Source: Verrucomicrobia bacterium UBA3841
GTDB lineage: Bacteria > Verrucomicrobiota > Kiritimatiellia > RFP12 > UBA1067
Reading direction: 5' to 3'
Assembly (NCBI GenBank): GCA_002392765.1
Contig: DGHT01000021.1
Location: 219 to 17,226, forward strand
DNA: 17,008 nucleotides
Of this stretch, positions 6,267-14,280 are shown one piece after another. The position numbers and the translations under genes are program-made. The notes under the pieces were generated by a model that did not search any database, was not told where the DNA came from, and saw nothing but the letters and a program-made list of their open reading frames with translations. Every line of letters starts with the position of its first letter. Position 1 is the first letter of the stretch.

Positions 6267-7544
6267 CTACGGCCTCCACACGAACTTTCCCGCCGAATTC
6301 GTAACCGTTACGGAGTCGGCCTCGATCTTCGTTACTATGCTGTCTCCAAGCGGCGCACCTTCAAGCACCCGTGCGCCGTTTCTCAGGACTAGACACGGAT
6401 AGGGCGTCGTGAGGATTCCGCAGACCGGAAGTTTGAAAGCCTGCTGCTCGAGCGGTTTTGGCGCCTGGACGGCCGACCGTTTTAAAACCGTCTTTTCGTT
6501 TGCATTCTGCGCGGGAGCGACCGCAACCGGCAAACCGCCCGGTCCCGGGACCTGCAGGATCTCGACAGCCGTGCAATCCACGTTGCGGAGTTTTGGAATG
6601 TCGGAGGCAATCGCCTCCAGCGTGCGGCGGATGTCCGCCGACCTTCCGGAAACGGCGAGAACGCGGTTTGTCACGGCGACAACCTTCAATTCTTTCTCTC
6701 CGACGAGCGAGAAAGTCTCCTCCGCGGCAGTGCGCATCGACTCGGCGTCGCAGAAGTCGAGCTCTATCCCCGGTTTCACTGCGTACGCCCGCGCGGTCGC
6801 GGAAAGCCTTTCGGCGCGCGTTTCAAAGTCGCCAAGGACTACCACCCTTCCTGCGCGGTTCGTCAGGACGAGACCGTTCCGTTCAGCGAACTCCTCCAAA
6901 GGATCGGCGGGAGCCGCCGGCGCTGCGGTTTCGCCGTCCACAGAGGACGCGCCTCCGGCGGAAGATATGCCAAACTTCGAAAGCGCCCGTTCGGCGTACG
7001 GCCTGGCTTTGTCGACATACGGCTTCGCCTGCTTGCGGAATATCCATCCGAACACGGCGATTACAACAATGAAAACCAGCAGCGCCAAAATGCATCCGCA
7101 GCAGCCACCGCGTTTCTTCGCGGGCTTTTCGCCGTCCTCGTCGGCTTCCGGAGCCTTCGGCGGTTCGGGGTCGGCGTGGGATTCCTGATTGTCCGGTTCC
7201 CCGTTCCCCGTTCCCTGTTCCCCGTTCCCCGTTACCCGTTCCCCGTTCCCCGTTCCCCGTTCCCCTTCATTCTGCCGTTTCAGCGCATCCCAGGGAGCGT
7301 CGGCCGGACCGACGGCAAACGCGGTCGCGCCCAGCGTTTTCACGTAGAACGGTTCGAGCCGTTCTCCGGCAACGGTTACGCCGTCCGGCGCGGCGGTTAT
7401 CTCGACCGGCTCGTCGGGCAACGTGGAATCCGCCAGGACGATATCGCACCCGTCGCTCTTGCCGAGCGTGACGGCAACGCCCTCGGGGAGCGCGATTTCC
7501 GCGCCCTTGTTCGGTCCCTCGACTATCTTAAGCAGAAAATTCAT
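6267..7544 (-). CDS. sctD: SctD, inner-membrane ring protein with FHA-like domain
   Basis: This 425-residue bitopic membrane protein forms the outer of the two inner-membrane rings. Residues 1-85 look like the FHA-like cytoplasmic domain (FLLKIVEGPNKGAEIAL, VTLGKSDGCDIVL) that contacts SctK. Residues 93-116 are a Gly/Asn/Glu/Arg repeat encoded by a 7-bp DNA repeat. Then come an acidic/Pro linker, a Lys/Arg stop and one membrane helix (about 147-168, CILALLVFIVVIAVFGWIF). The periplasmic part (about 210-425) has alternating beta/alpha ring-building segments. Size and topology match YscD. No clear Shine-Dalgarno precedes ATG 7544, since the short gap to sctV consists of heptamer repeats. Placement directly before E-F-G agrees with Ysc order. 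Confidence 0.94.
   Translation of the reverse strand: MNFLLKIVEGPNKGAEIALPEGVAVTLGKSDGCDIVLADSTLPDEPVEITAAPDGVTVAGERLEPFYVKTLGATAFAVGPADAPWDALKRQNEGERGTGNGERVTGNGEQGTGNGEPDNQESHADPEPPKAPEADEDGEKPAKKRGGCCGCILALLVFIVVIAVFGWIFRKQAKPYVDKARPYAERALSKFGISSAGGASSVDGETAAPAAPADPLEEFAERNGLVLTNRAGRVVVLGDFETRAERLSATARAYAVKPGIELDFCDAESMRTAAEETFSLVGEKELKVVAVTNRVLAVSGRSADIRRTLEAIASDIPKLRNVDCTAVEILQVPGPGGLPVAVAPAQNANEKTVLKRSAVQAPKPLEQQAFKLPVCGILTTPYPCLVLRNGARVLEGAPLGDSIVTKIEADSVTVTNSAGKFVWRP
7194..7263. repeat. Heptamer repeat within sctD (10 units)
   Basis: Ten consecutive 7-mers of the CCGTTCC type (three or so with one change) span 70 bp. On the coding strand GGAACGG is read in all three phases every 21 bp, giving a 7-residue peptide period of the form GTGNGER. 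It lies in the flexible linker between the FHA-like domain and the membrane helix. Confidence 0.92.
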
Positions 7545-7550
7545 TCTACA

Positions 7551-7580
7551 ATTTTACATTTTGCACTTTATATTTTACAC
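7551..7580. repeat. Heptamer repeat in the sctV-sctD spacer
   Basis: Consecutive 7-mers ATTTTAC, ATTTTGC, ACTTTAT and ATTTTAC fill nearly the whole 36-bp gap between the sctV stop and sctD start. Their sequence is similar to the CTTTACA array before sctY. Confidence 0.75.
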
Positions 7581-9671
7581 TCACAACTTCAGCCTTCCCA
7601 GCGGCTGGATGTTGATTTCGGCGCTCAGTTCCTGGAACGAAAGCACCGGCAGTTCGTAGTAGTCTTTTTCGATCATCTTGCGGAAATAGCGACGGATGTC
7701 CACGGAAACGATGATGACCGGCTTCTGCGGTATCTTGGCCAGGTCTCCAATCGTGCGCTTGACGACGGCGAGGATGGAGCGGACCGTCGCCGGATCCATC
7801 GCGAGATAGGAGCCGGAGGACGTCTGGCGGACGGACTTGCGGATCTTCTCTTCGAGAGAAGGATCGAGAAGGTACGCCGCGACGATGTTCTGTCCGCCGG
7901 AAAACTTGTAGGATATGTAGCGTGAAAGAGCGGAACGGACGTATTCGACGAGAAGCACGGTGTCCTTCTCCTTCTGCCCCCATTCGATGAGCGTCTGCGT
8001 GATGCGCTTCAGATCGCGGATGCAGATGCCTTCCTGCACGAGCCTTTGGAGTACGTCCGTGATCTTCTGGAGCGGCAGCACGCGCTGGACTTCCTTGACG
8101 AGTTCGGGCGCCTCCTTCTCCATGTGGTCGAAGAGAAGGCGCGTTTCCTGGAGTGACAGGAATTCGTGCGCGTAGCGTCTGAGTACGCCGGAGAGGTGGT
8201 AGGATAGGACCGCCCCGAGGTCGAGAGAGCGTACGCCGGACTCGTCGAGCCGGCCCTTGTCCTCCTCTTTCACCCAGCATGTCTCGTAGCCGGAAAGGAA
8301 CGGCTTGCCGCCCTCGAACGCGACTCCCGTCGCGGACAGGTTCTCTGGCGTTTCGAGCGCGAATATGAACCCCTTCTTAAGCGCGCCCTCCGATACGGGC
8401 ACTTCGTTGACGAGCAGACGGTAGCGTCCGTCCTTCAGCGCGGGGTTGAGAGACAGGTTGATGCCCGGGAACGGCACTCCGAGATCGTGGTAGAGAGCGC
8501 GGCGGATGGACATTATCTGGTCGTTCAGCGTTTCGTAGGAAAGCGCGCCGCGGATGTCCGCGTCGATATCCACCGTTAGTGGCGTTACCATCGAGAAGTC
8601 GTCTCCGTCCTTCTTCTTCGGCCTCGGCGTGTTGCCTTCCGACGGGGCCGCGGCCGCAAGCGGGTCCACCCCTCTCGCCGCGCGCTCGGCGGCGATTTTC
8701 GCCTTGAGCCTCAGACTGTAGCCTACCGCCGCAACGAAAACCGCGAGGCCGAAAATCTGGATTTTCGGGAATCCCGGGATGAGTCCGATGGCAACAAGCA
8801 TCACCGCGCCGAGAAGAATCGCCTTCGGCTGCGCGAAGAACTGGTCGATGATGTCCTGTCCGAGCGGCTTGTTGTCCACGTCTCCGACGCGGGTGACGAT
8901 GACGCCGGAAGTGATGGAGACTAGTAGCGCCGGAATCTGGGAGACGAGCCCGTCGCCGATCGTGAGGATGCCGTACTTCGTCACCGCCCATCCCACGTCC
9001 TTGCCGTTCATGAACACGCCCACGCAAATGCCGCCGATGATGTTGATCGACGTCATGATGAGGCCCGCGACGGCGTCGCCCTTGACGAACTTCATGGCGC
9101 CGTCCATCGCGCCGTAGAGCTGGCTCTCTTTAGAAAGTTCGTTGCGGCGCATGCGGGCGGTGTCCTGGTCGATCGCACCCGCGCGCATGTCGGCGTCGAT
9201 GGACATCTGCTTGCCGGGCATGGCGTCAAGGGTGAACCTGGCCGCGACTTCCGAGACACGCTCGGCGCCCTTCGCGATTACGACGAACTGCACGATCGTG
9301 ATGATGAGGAAGATCACGGCGCCCACGACGAAGTTGCCGCCCACGACGAAGTTGCCGAACGTGTAGATGATCTCGCCGGCGTCGGCCTTGAGAAGAATCA
9401 GCCTCGTCGTCGTGACGTTCAGCGCGAGCCGGTACAGAGTCGTGAACAGGAGCATCGACGGGAATGTCGAGAACGCCAGCGCCCGCGGCAGGTAGAGCGA
9501 GAGCATGAGCATCACCGTCGAGATCATGAGGTTGATGGAGATGAGCAGGTCGACGACCGGGGTCGGAAGGGGTATGATGAGAAGTCCGATGATGCAAACC
9601 ACCAGAATGGCGAGCACGAGGTCGCCGAATCGCGAGAAAACGCCTGCGAAATCTGTCAAACCTCTTCTCAC
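7581..9671 (-). CDS. sctV: SctV, major export gate protein (YscV/LcrD/FHIPEP family)
   Basis: This 696-residue protein has eight predicted membrane helices in residues about 18-330 and a large cytoplasmic domain (about 365-696) that forms the nonameric ring receiving substrates and chaperones. Family signatures are clear: LPRALAFSTFPSMLLFTTLYR (residues 61-81, given in part), MPGKQMSIDADMRAGAID (151-168) and SQLYGAMDGAMKFVKGDA (183-200). Length agrees with YscV (about 700). The start is GTG 9671, chosen as the first in-frame start giving the usual short cytoplasmic N-terminus; AGAAGGG lies about 12 nt upstream, so it is not certain. In Yersinia, yscV follows yopN-tyeA-sycN-yscX-yscY; the same upstream order W-SycN-X is seen here. 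Confidence 0.97.
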   Translation of the reverse strand: MRRGLTDFAGVFSRFGDLVLAILVVCIIGLLIIPLPTPVVDLLISINLMISTVMLMLSLYLPRALAFSTFPSMLLFTTLYRLALNVTTTRLILLKADAGEIIYTFGNFVVGGNFVVGAVIFLIITIVQFVVIAKGAERVSEVAARFTLDAMPGKQMSIDADMRAGAIDQDTARMRRNELSKESQLYGAMDGAMKFVKGDAVAGLIMTSINIIGGICVGVFMNGKDVGWAVTKYGILTIGDGLVSQIPALLVSITSGVIVTRVGDVDNKPLGQDIIDQFFAQPKAILLGAVMLVAIGLIPGFPKIQIFGLAVFVAAVGYSLRLKAKIAAERAARGVDPLAAAAPSEGNTPRPKKKDGDDFSMVTPLTVDIDADIRGALSYETLNDQIMSIRRALYHDLGVPFPGINLSLNPALKDGRYRLLVNEVPVSEGALKKGFIFALETPENLSATGVAFEGGKPFLSGYETCWVKEEDKGRLDESGVRSLDLGAVLSYHLSGVLRRYAHEFLSLQETRLLFDHMEKEAPELVKEVQRVLPLQKITDVLQRLVQEGICIRDLKRITQTLIEWGQKEKDTVLLVEYVRSALSRYISYKFSGGQNIVAAYLLDPSLEEKIRKSVRQTSSGSYLAMDPATVRSILAVVKRTIGDLAKIPQKPVIIVSVDIRRYFRKMIEKDYYELPVLSFQELSAEINIQPLGRLKL

Positions 9672-9699
9672 CTGATTGTCATCCCTTCTTTGTATCTGT

Positions 9700-9731
9700 T
9701 TCTCAACTTTTCAACCTTTCAACCTTAATTC
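9700..9731. repeat. Octamer repeat in the sctX-sctV spacer
   Basis: Four near-tandem 8-mers, TTCTCAAC, TTTTCAAC, CTTTCAAC and CTTAATTC, lie in the 59-bp gap between the sctX stop and sctV. Confidence 0.55.
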
Positions 9732-10117
9732 TAGGTCTCCAGCAGCGCCATCCTGTAATGCTCGAACAGGTCGGTGTCCGCCAGCAGCGTTTCTATTTCG
9801 CGCGCCGCCCTGCCCGACGCCTCCGTTCCGGCTTCGCGCAGCGCGCCGGCCGCGCGGTGCGCCGCTTCGTTGAACCCTCCCGGCGTCCTGAGATATGCGG
9901 TGTTCCCCGCGACCAGCGCCGACATGATCTCGTCGCGCACGGCGCGTTCCGTCGGGAAAAGCGCGTCTATGGCCTGCGTAACGGTCGTCGATCCCGGCAG
10001 AAGCGTCTTCTGCGTATCTCCGGACACGGGCGAGTTCAGGACTTCGGCGAACGAAGCGCTGCCGATTCCCGTGTTGAAGCTCAACGGCTCCGTAGTGCGC
10101 GAAACATTCAAGCTCAC
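9731..10117 (-). CDS. sctX: SctX candidate, early exported factor (YscX-like)
   Basis: This 128-residue protein starts at GTG 10117, which overlaps the preceding TGA as GTGA and has GGAGG 6 nt upstream; an ATG 33 bp further up has no such support. The N-terminal 45 residues are Ser/Thr-rich and look disordered, as for an exported protein. The rest is helical. Residues 50-62 (IDALFPTERAVRD) resemble a YscX segment I recall as L-x-x-L-Y-P-T-x-x-x-x-R, and the C-terminal helix with LLADTDLFEHYRMALL resembles the YscX end. YscX (122 residues) is exported early and with YscY binds SctV. The gene lies between the SycN-like chaperone and sctV, exactly where yscX is in Yersinia. No other family suggested itself. 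Confidence 0.6.
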   Translation of the reverse strand: MSLNVSRTTEPLSFNTGIGSASFAEVLNSPVSGDTQKTLLPGSTTVTQAIDALFPTERAVRDEIMSALVAGNTAYLRTPGGFNEAAHRAAGALREAGTEASGRAAREIETLLADTDLFEHYRMALLET

Positions 10118-10497
10118 GATGCACCTCCGAATTCCGATGCCACCCGCCAAAGCACGTCGAACGCGGCGTTCAGGACGGGCAGCGTCACATCCTGCGCCGC
10201 GATAATGACGGCGAACACGGCGCAGGCCGGTTTCGCCAGGTACCCCGCCCTGACCGCGACCCCGTAGCGGGCGTCGGGATGGGCATAGGAAAGTATTCTC
10301 GCTGCGGTCCCGGGATTGTCGGCGGACGGAACGAGAACCGACACGGCAAGTTCGCCTTCGCCGTATTCGAAGCGGAGCGAGAAGCCGTTGCCGAAACGCA
10401 GCGACGCCGTGCCAAGCGCGCTCAGGGCGAGGTCGCCCACCTTTGCGCCCCTGCCGAAATCGCGCACTGCCGCGGCTATCCAGTCCGGCACCGTCAT
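10114..10497 (-). CDS. SycN-like class I T3SS chaperone
   Basis: This 127-residue protein has the alpha-beta-beta-beta-alpha-beta-beta-alpha pattern expected of small class I T3SS chaperones: an N-terminal helix (MTVPDWIAAAVRDFG), strands FSLRFEYGEG and LAVSVLVPS, and a C-terminal helix ending in DVLWRVASEFG. SycN (about 123 residues) pairs with YscB to chaperone the gatekeeper YopN. Here the gene overlaps sctW by ATGA and precedes sctX, matching yopN-sycN-yscX. A YscB-like partner gene heads the operon. Function as gatekeeper chaperone is inferred from fold pattern and order, since these chaperones share little sequence. Confidence 0.65.
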   Translation of the reverse strand: MTVPDWIAAAVRDFGRGAKVGDLALSALGTASLRFGNGFSLRFEYGEGELAVSVLVPSADNPGTAARILSYAHPDARYGVAVRAGYLAKPACAVFAVIIAAQDVTLPVLNAAFDVLWRVASEFGGAS

Positions 10498-11663
10498 GAC
10501 GCCTCCTCCTGCGCTTCTTCCTCTTCTTTCATTATCAGGCCGTCAAGATGCTCTTGGGCCGCATCGACAAGTCTCTGGCGCTCGCCCTCCTTCGAGAACA
10601 GCCGGGAGGAAAGCATGCGGAAAAGGCGCGTAAGCTCCCGCGTGAAATCCATCTGCGCGAGAAGTTTGCGCATGCCGCAATCCCCCAGAAGATGCGCGAT
10701 CGCGTTCGCGGCGACGAACGGCTGCTCCGTGAGATCGAGGACGCGCCCCGTAAGCTGCTCGCCGTTCAGGAAGCAATGCTCGCCGAATTCGCGCTCCATT
10801 CTCCCCCCGAGCTGCGTCAGATTCTCCAGCAGCGTCTGAAGGGCGTGCACGCAACCGAGGTCGGTGAGTATGCGTCCGAGCATTGCGGGTTCCATGGACG
10901 GCATCCCGGACTTGAGATCCGCGCCGCATCCGGCTATGAGGAAGGATATCGCGTCGGCCAGCCCGCCGGCCCCGCGCGCCGCCATGAGAGAACGGAAGCA
11001 GTCCTGCGGCTTTGTGAAACCGATCACTTCGCTGCGGTACAGATCGCGCAGTTCCTGCATTTCCCCGGGAGTCGTCGCCCGCGCGTTCACTTCTTCCGCG
11101 AGATTGATGCCCGCCTTGATCTCCGCGCCTTTGGCGGACATGAGCTGCGTGCGCGCCTGCTGCACGAGGCTACGCAGTTCCGTCTCGCCCTCGCCGAGCA
11201 TCTGCTCCATGAGGTCGAGCATGGCGAACTGGTGGCTCGGATCGGTGGATTCGCGCGAGAGTTCCTTCAAAAGGGCCCCCGCGTCCGGCGGCTGCCCGCC
11301 GTGCATCATCTGGCGGACGGTCTGTATGAATTTCTCCACCCGCTCGCGTCCGGGCATGTCGGGAAGCATCGAGTTCCAGGCTTCCAGCGCACGGAGGAAC
11401 GACGCCCTGAGCCCCTGCTGCGGACCCATCTTCCGCTCGGCCAGGCGCTTCGCCGTCTTTTCCTCGAACTGGAACGACAGCTCTTCCATGGAATCCTGCA
11501 GTTCGGCCATCGGATCGGCCTCCACCACGAACGTCGTTCCGTTGATTTCGCCGCGCTGGACCTGCACGGCGGGCTGCTCGCGCTGGAGGCTTTGCGCCAT
11601 CTGAGCCGCCTCGGCTCCCGCCGCGTACGTCTGGCGGAGAATCTGTGCCGCGTCAAACGCCAT
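10494..11663 (-). CDS. sctW: SctW, gatekeeper (YopN-TyeA/HrpJ family)
   Basis: This 389-residue protein is largely alpha-helical. SctW controls the switch from translocator to effector export by binding SctV. The N-terminal 60 residues are Gln/Ala-rich with an exported, chaperone-bound look. The middle region (QDSMEELSFQFEEKTAKRLA, LKELSRESTDPSHQFAMLDL and following) fits the HrpJ-like domain, and the C-terminal 90 residues correspond to the TyeA part. The length equals YopN plus TyeA, so this is the fused form as in MxiC and CopN. ATG 11663 was chosen over an upstream start at 11870 because it has a consensus AGGAGG and because the longer frame would overlap the previous gene by over 200 bp. 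It overlaps that gene by 11 bp and the SycN-like gene by ATGA. Confidence 0.88.
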   Translation of the reverse strand: MAFDAAQILRQTYAAGAEAAQMAQSLQREQPAVQVQRGEINGTTFVVEADPMAELQDSMEELSFQFEEKTAKRLAERKMGPQQGLRASFLRALEAWNSMLPDMPGRERVEKFIQTVRQMMHGGQPPDAGALLKELSRESTDPSHQFAMLDLMEQMLGEGETELRSLVQQARTQLMSAKGAEIKAGINLAEEVNARATTPGEMQELRDLYRSEVIGFTKPQDCFRSLMAARGAGGLADAISFLIAGCGADLKSGMPSMEPAMLGRILTDLGCVHALQTLLENLTQLGGRMEREFGEHCFLNGEQLTGRVLDLTEQPFVAANAIAHLLGDCGMRKLLAQMDFTRELTRLFRMLSSRLFSKEGERQRLVDAAQEHLDGLIMKEEEEAQEEAS

Positions 11664-12258
11664 AGACCCTCCTCCTGCGCGGACGGTATTCAGTCCCCTC
11701 CACCCACACGATGCAAGGACCGTGGAAATGGAGCATGAGATCGCGCGGAGCGCGCGGAAGCAGAATGTCGCGCAGACGCAGGCGCCTGACAAACCCGGTC
11801 GGACGGTTGCCCGTCCATGCGACGGTCGATTCGGGACGGACTGAAAGCGTTCCGCCGTCCTCGACGACAAGCCTCGTCGTGCGCGACGCTGTGGCGGTCG
11901 CGACCCATTCCTTTTCGAATTTCGTTACGGCGAACGACCCTTTCAGGCTCATGGGGACGACCTTGACGAGTTCGGCCCCCGTTCGCGCGGCGACCGGAGC
12001 GACGAGCACTTTGGCGGACACGACCGTGACGGGCGCCGCGCACGGAATGTGCGTCAGGAACGGACGCGACGAGTCGGCGCACAGCGTCCGCCCCGTGGTT
12101 TGGATGACATCAAGAGACGAGCGGTCGCGCACGAACCAGCCTTTCAGCCCGCGGCGCGCGGCGTCGCCGAAGAAAGCCGCCGGCTGGCCGCGGCCCGCAA
12201 GCCACGTCCCGGCGCCCACTTCGGCGAACCCGTTCTCTATAGTCACGTTCGCGTTCAC
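11653..12258 (-). CDS. AIM24-like beta-rich protein of unknown role
   Basis: This 201-residue protein is mostly beta-strand, with no signal peptide or membrane helix. The C-terminal part (GGTLSVRPESTVAWTG, later LMLHFHGPCIVWVEG) resembles the AIM24/TIGR00266 family, which ends in a pattern like V-x-x-x-x-V-A-W ... F-x-G-P-G-x-V-W-x-Q. Here Gly-Pro-Cys replaces Gly-Pro-Gly. The family's molecular function is unclear. The start is GTG 12258, overlapping the sctC stop as GTGA; it ends overlapping sctW by 11 bp, so it is built into the operon. No such gene belongs to the standard Ysc set that I know of. It might be an assembly factor or a regulator of the gatekeeper. The AIM24 assignment is by pattern only. 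Confidence 0.5.
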   Translation of the reverse strand: MNANVTIENGFAEVGAGTWLAGRGQPAAFFGDAARRGLKGWFVRDRSSLDVIQTTGRTLCADSSRPFLTHIPCAAPVTVVSAKVLVAPVAARTGAELVKVVPMSLKGSFAVTKFEKEWVATATASRTTRLVVEDGGTLSVRPESTVAWTGNRPTGFVRRLRLRDILLPRAPRDLMLHFHGPCIVWVEGTEYRPRRRRVYGV

Positions 12259-14267
12259 TTGTCTTCGCCCCCGGCCTGTTCTTCAAGTATCGTTTCAAGC
12301 CCGCCCGGCGGATCGCTCTCTGCGGGCTTGGATTCGATTTGCTTCTCGAGTTCCGCCTCCGCCAGAGACTGCCTTGCGGCGGCCTCCTCCTCGCGCCACT
12401 TCTTTATGTCCTCGGAGAGCCTGCGGTTGCGCTTCTCGCGCTCCATCGTGCGCATCGTCTTCTCATGTTCTATTTCCGCGCTGCGGCGGTTGTAGCTGTC
12501 GAGAAGCCGCTCGCTGCGGATCTCGCTCCTGTTTTCCCGCTCGAGCTCCCTTTCGCGCTTCTCTTCGGCGGACCTGTCGGCATCCTCCGCCAACTGCTCC
12601 TCTACCGTCATATCCCTGATGCGCGTCGCCTGCAGGCGCGCAACCATGTCGGTGTCGATGTCTATCACGCGCGGAGAAAGAATGAAGAGCCGCTGGATCG
12701 TCTCCTTGTGGACTGTCGCGCCGCCGAAAATCCATCCGATCCACGGGATGTCCCTCAGGTACGGGATTCCCCACCCGCCCGATTCCTCAATCTCTTTGAG
12801 GTAGCCGGCGAGCATTATCGATTCGTCTTCGTAGATCGCGGTCTGCGTCTGCAGGCTCGAAGAGCGCGTCATCGGCATCGAATCTACCGCCACCGCCTCG
12901 AATCCGCCGTCGTCGAGACGCAGCGAGAGCCATATCCTTTCCTGCGTGTTCGAACCCGGAGCCGGAATGATGCGCGGCTTTATCTGGAGTTTCGTGCCGG
13001 CGGTCACTTCTTCGAGCGTCGCCACCTCCGTGCCGACGACCCGCGCGTGATAGCTCTGGGAATCGGTCATTTCGGCTGCGAAATTGTTGACCGTCAGCAG
13101 GCTCGTGCGTGAAATGTTGCGCGCCTTCCCTTTCTCGCGCAGCGCCGTGAGCGACGAGTAGAGGCTGTAGGCCGAATGAATGTGCGTGAGCGATCCGGCG
13201 AGCCCCTTGCCGACGAGGGCGTCGGGGGAGAAAATATTGTCGGGATTCTGTCCCGCCCCGTACGACGAATGCCCGTGACGGCCGGATCCGGCGAGCGACA
13301 GCTGCCAGTCGAGAGCGTCTTTCTGCGACATTTCCACGGTCGTGACCGTGATTTCAATCAGCTTCTGGGGAACGTCCAGCTGCTTGATGAGCGTCTCGTA
13401 CATCGGAAGGCGCGAAACGACGTCTCTCACGATCACCGCGTTAAGCCTGTTCTCGGGACGGATGATGGGACGGAAAGTCGACGAAATCGACGCTTCGGCG
13501 GCGGACACTTCGTTCGTCAGCACCGCCTCGTGGGTCTTGCCGGAGCCGCTGACCGACATGATTTCCTCCAAAAGCCGCGCAACGCCCTTGATGGTTGCGG
13601 TCGATTCCGGACTCGCGACGCGGAAGCTCACGTCGTCCGCCCATGTATTGACGAGCGGGAATATCCTCGTCTCGACTTCGTTGAACGTCCTCACCTCGCG
13701 CAGCTTGTCCGCCTTCGCGATCATCTCCGCGACGAGCGACACGTACCGCGGCGGGCCGGAAACCATTATGAGTTCGTCGTTCGACGTCGTTTTCAGCGGG
13801 AATCTGGCGTCCTCCACGCCGAGCTCGGCAAGCATCTCGCGGACCTCGGCAGCCTTCATGTACTGGAGGTCTATGAGCAGCGTCGCCACTTCGCCCGCTC
13901 CGTAGAGATAGAGCGCCGCGCCGTCGTAGTACCAGATCAGATTGTGGGTGGTGGCGAGTTTGTCGAGAAATTCGGACGGCGGGACATCCTTGAAGTCGCC
14001 GGAAAACGTTCCCGCGACCGATTGCGACATGACCACGGACAACCCCTCCGCGACCGCAAACGTATCCAGCGCGTCCCTCAGTTCCATGTCGCGCGCCACA
14101 AGCGTGTACGCCGGCGTTTTCCACGGAATCGGCGCGGCCTTGGAGGGGAAAGTCGCCAATGCCGCCAATGCCGCCAATGCGCAGACGGCCGACTTCCACC
14201 GCCCGGCGGCGCTGGAACCGGATGCCGGCGACATTTTCACATTGGCCATATTTTCACATTTCCACAT
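12255..14267 (-). CDS. sctC: SctC, outer-membrane secretin
   Basis: This 670-residue protein forms the outer-membrane ring. A signal peptide (about residues 1-44, hydrophobic LAALAALATF, cleavage after PSKA) is followed by an N0-like domain (about 50-125, MELRDALDTFAVAEGLSVVM), N1 and N3-type ring domains (about 130-300) and the secretin domain (about 300-535). The signature is IPYLRDIPWIGWIFG (500-514), followed by LFILSPRVI. Start ATG 14267 has AGGAG about 9 nt upstream; ATG 14249 is an alternative. Residues about 553-645 form an unusually long, highly charged Glu/Arg/Lys helix instead of a short pilotin-binding tail. The gene follows a YscB-like chaperone, as in yscB-yscC. Confidence 0.96.
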   Translation of the reverse strand: MWKCENMANVKMSPASGSSAAGRWKSAVCALAALAALATFPSKAAPIPWKTPAYTLVARDMELRDALDTFAVAEGLSVVMSQSVAGTFSGDFKDVPPSEFLDKLATTHNLIWYYDGAALYLYGAGEVATLLIDLQYMKAAEVREMLAELGVEDARFPLKTTSNDELIMVSGPPRYVSLVAEMIAKADKLREVRTFNEVETRIFPLVNTWADDVSFRVASPESTATIKGVARLLEEIMSVSGSGKTHEAVLTNEVSAAEASISSTFRPIIRPENRLNAVIVRDVVSRLPMYETLIKQLDVPQKLIEITVTTVEMSQKDALDWQLSLAGSGRHGHSSYGAGQNPDNIFSPDALVGKGLAGSLTHIHSAYSLYSSLTALREKGKARNISRTSLLTVNNFAAEMTDSQSYHARVVGTEVATLEEVTAGTKLQIKPRIIPAPGSNTQERIWLSLRLDDGGFEAVAVDSMPMTRSSSLQTQTAIYEDESIMLAGYLKEIEESGGWGIPYLRDIPWIGWIFGGATVHKETIQRLFILSPRVIDIDTDMVARLQATRIRDMTVEEQLAEDADRSAEEKRERELERENRSEIRSERLLDSYNRRSAEIEHEKTMRTMEREKRNRRLSEDIKKWREEEAAARQSLAEAELEKQIESKPAESDPPGGLETILEEQAGGEDK
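14154..14180. repeat. 9-bp tandem repeat encoding the SctC signal-peptide core
   Basis: Three units of a 9-mer (GCCAATGCC-type on the plus strand) lie in tandem. On the coding strand they encode the Leu-Ala-Ala triplets of the hydrophobic core of the SctC signal peptide. Confidence 0.75.
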
Positions 14268-14280
14268 GTCCGCATTCTCC

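Noticed and set aside
9320..9355. 18-bp tandem duplication in sctV giving NFVVGGNFVVG
   Set aside because: The same glycine-rich NFVVGGN(L)VVG sequence is normal in SctV proteins, so it is a conserved motif rather than a new duplication.
11664..11870. N-terminal extension of sctW by 69 residues
   Set aside because: It would lie wholly within the preceding gene and has no ribosome binding site; ATG 11663 has a consensus AGGAGG.
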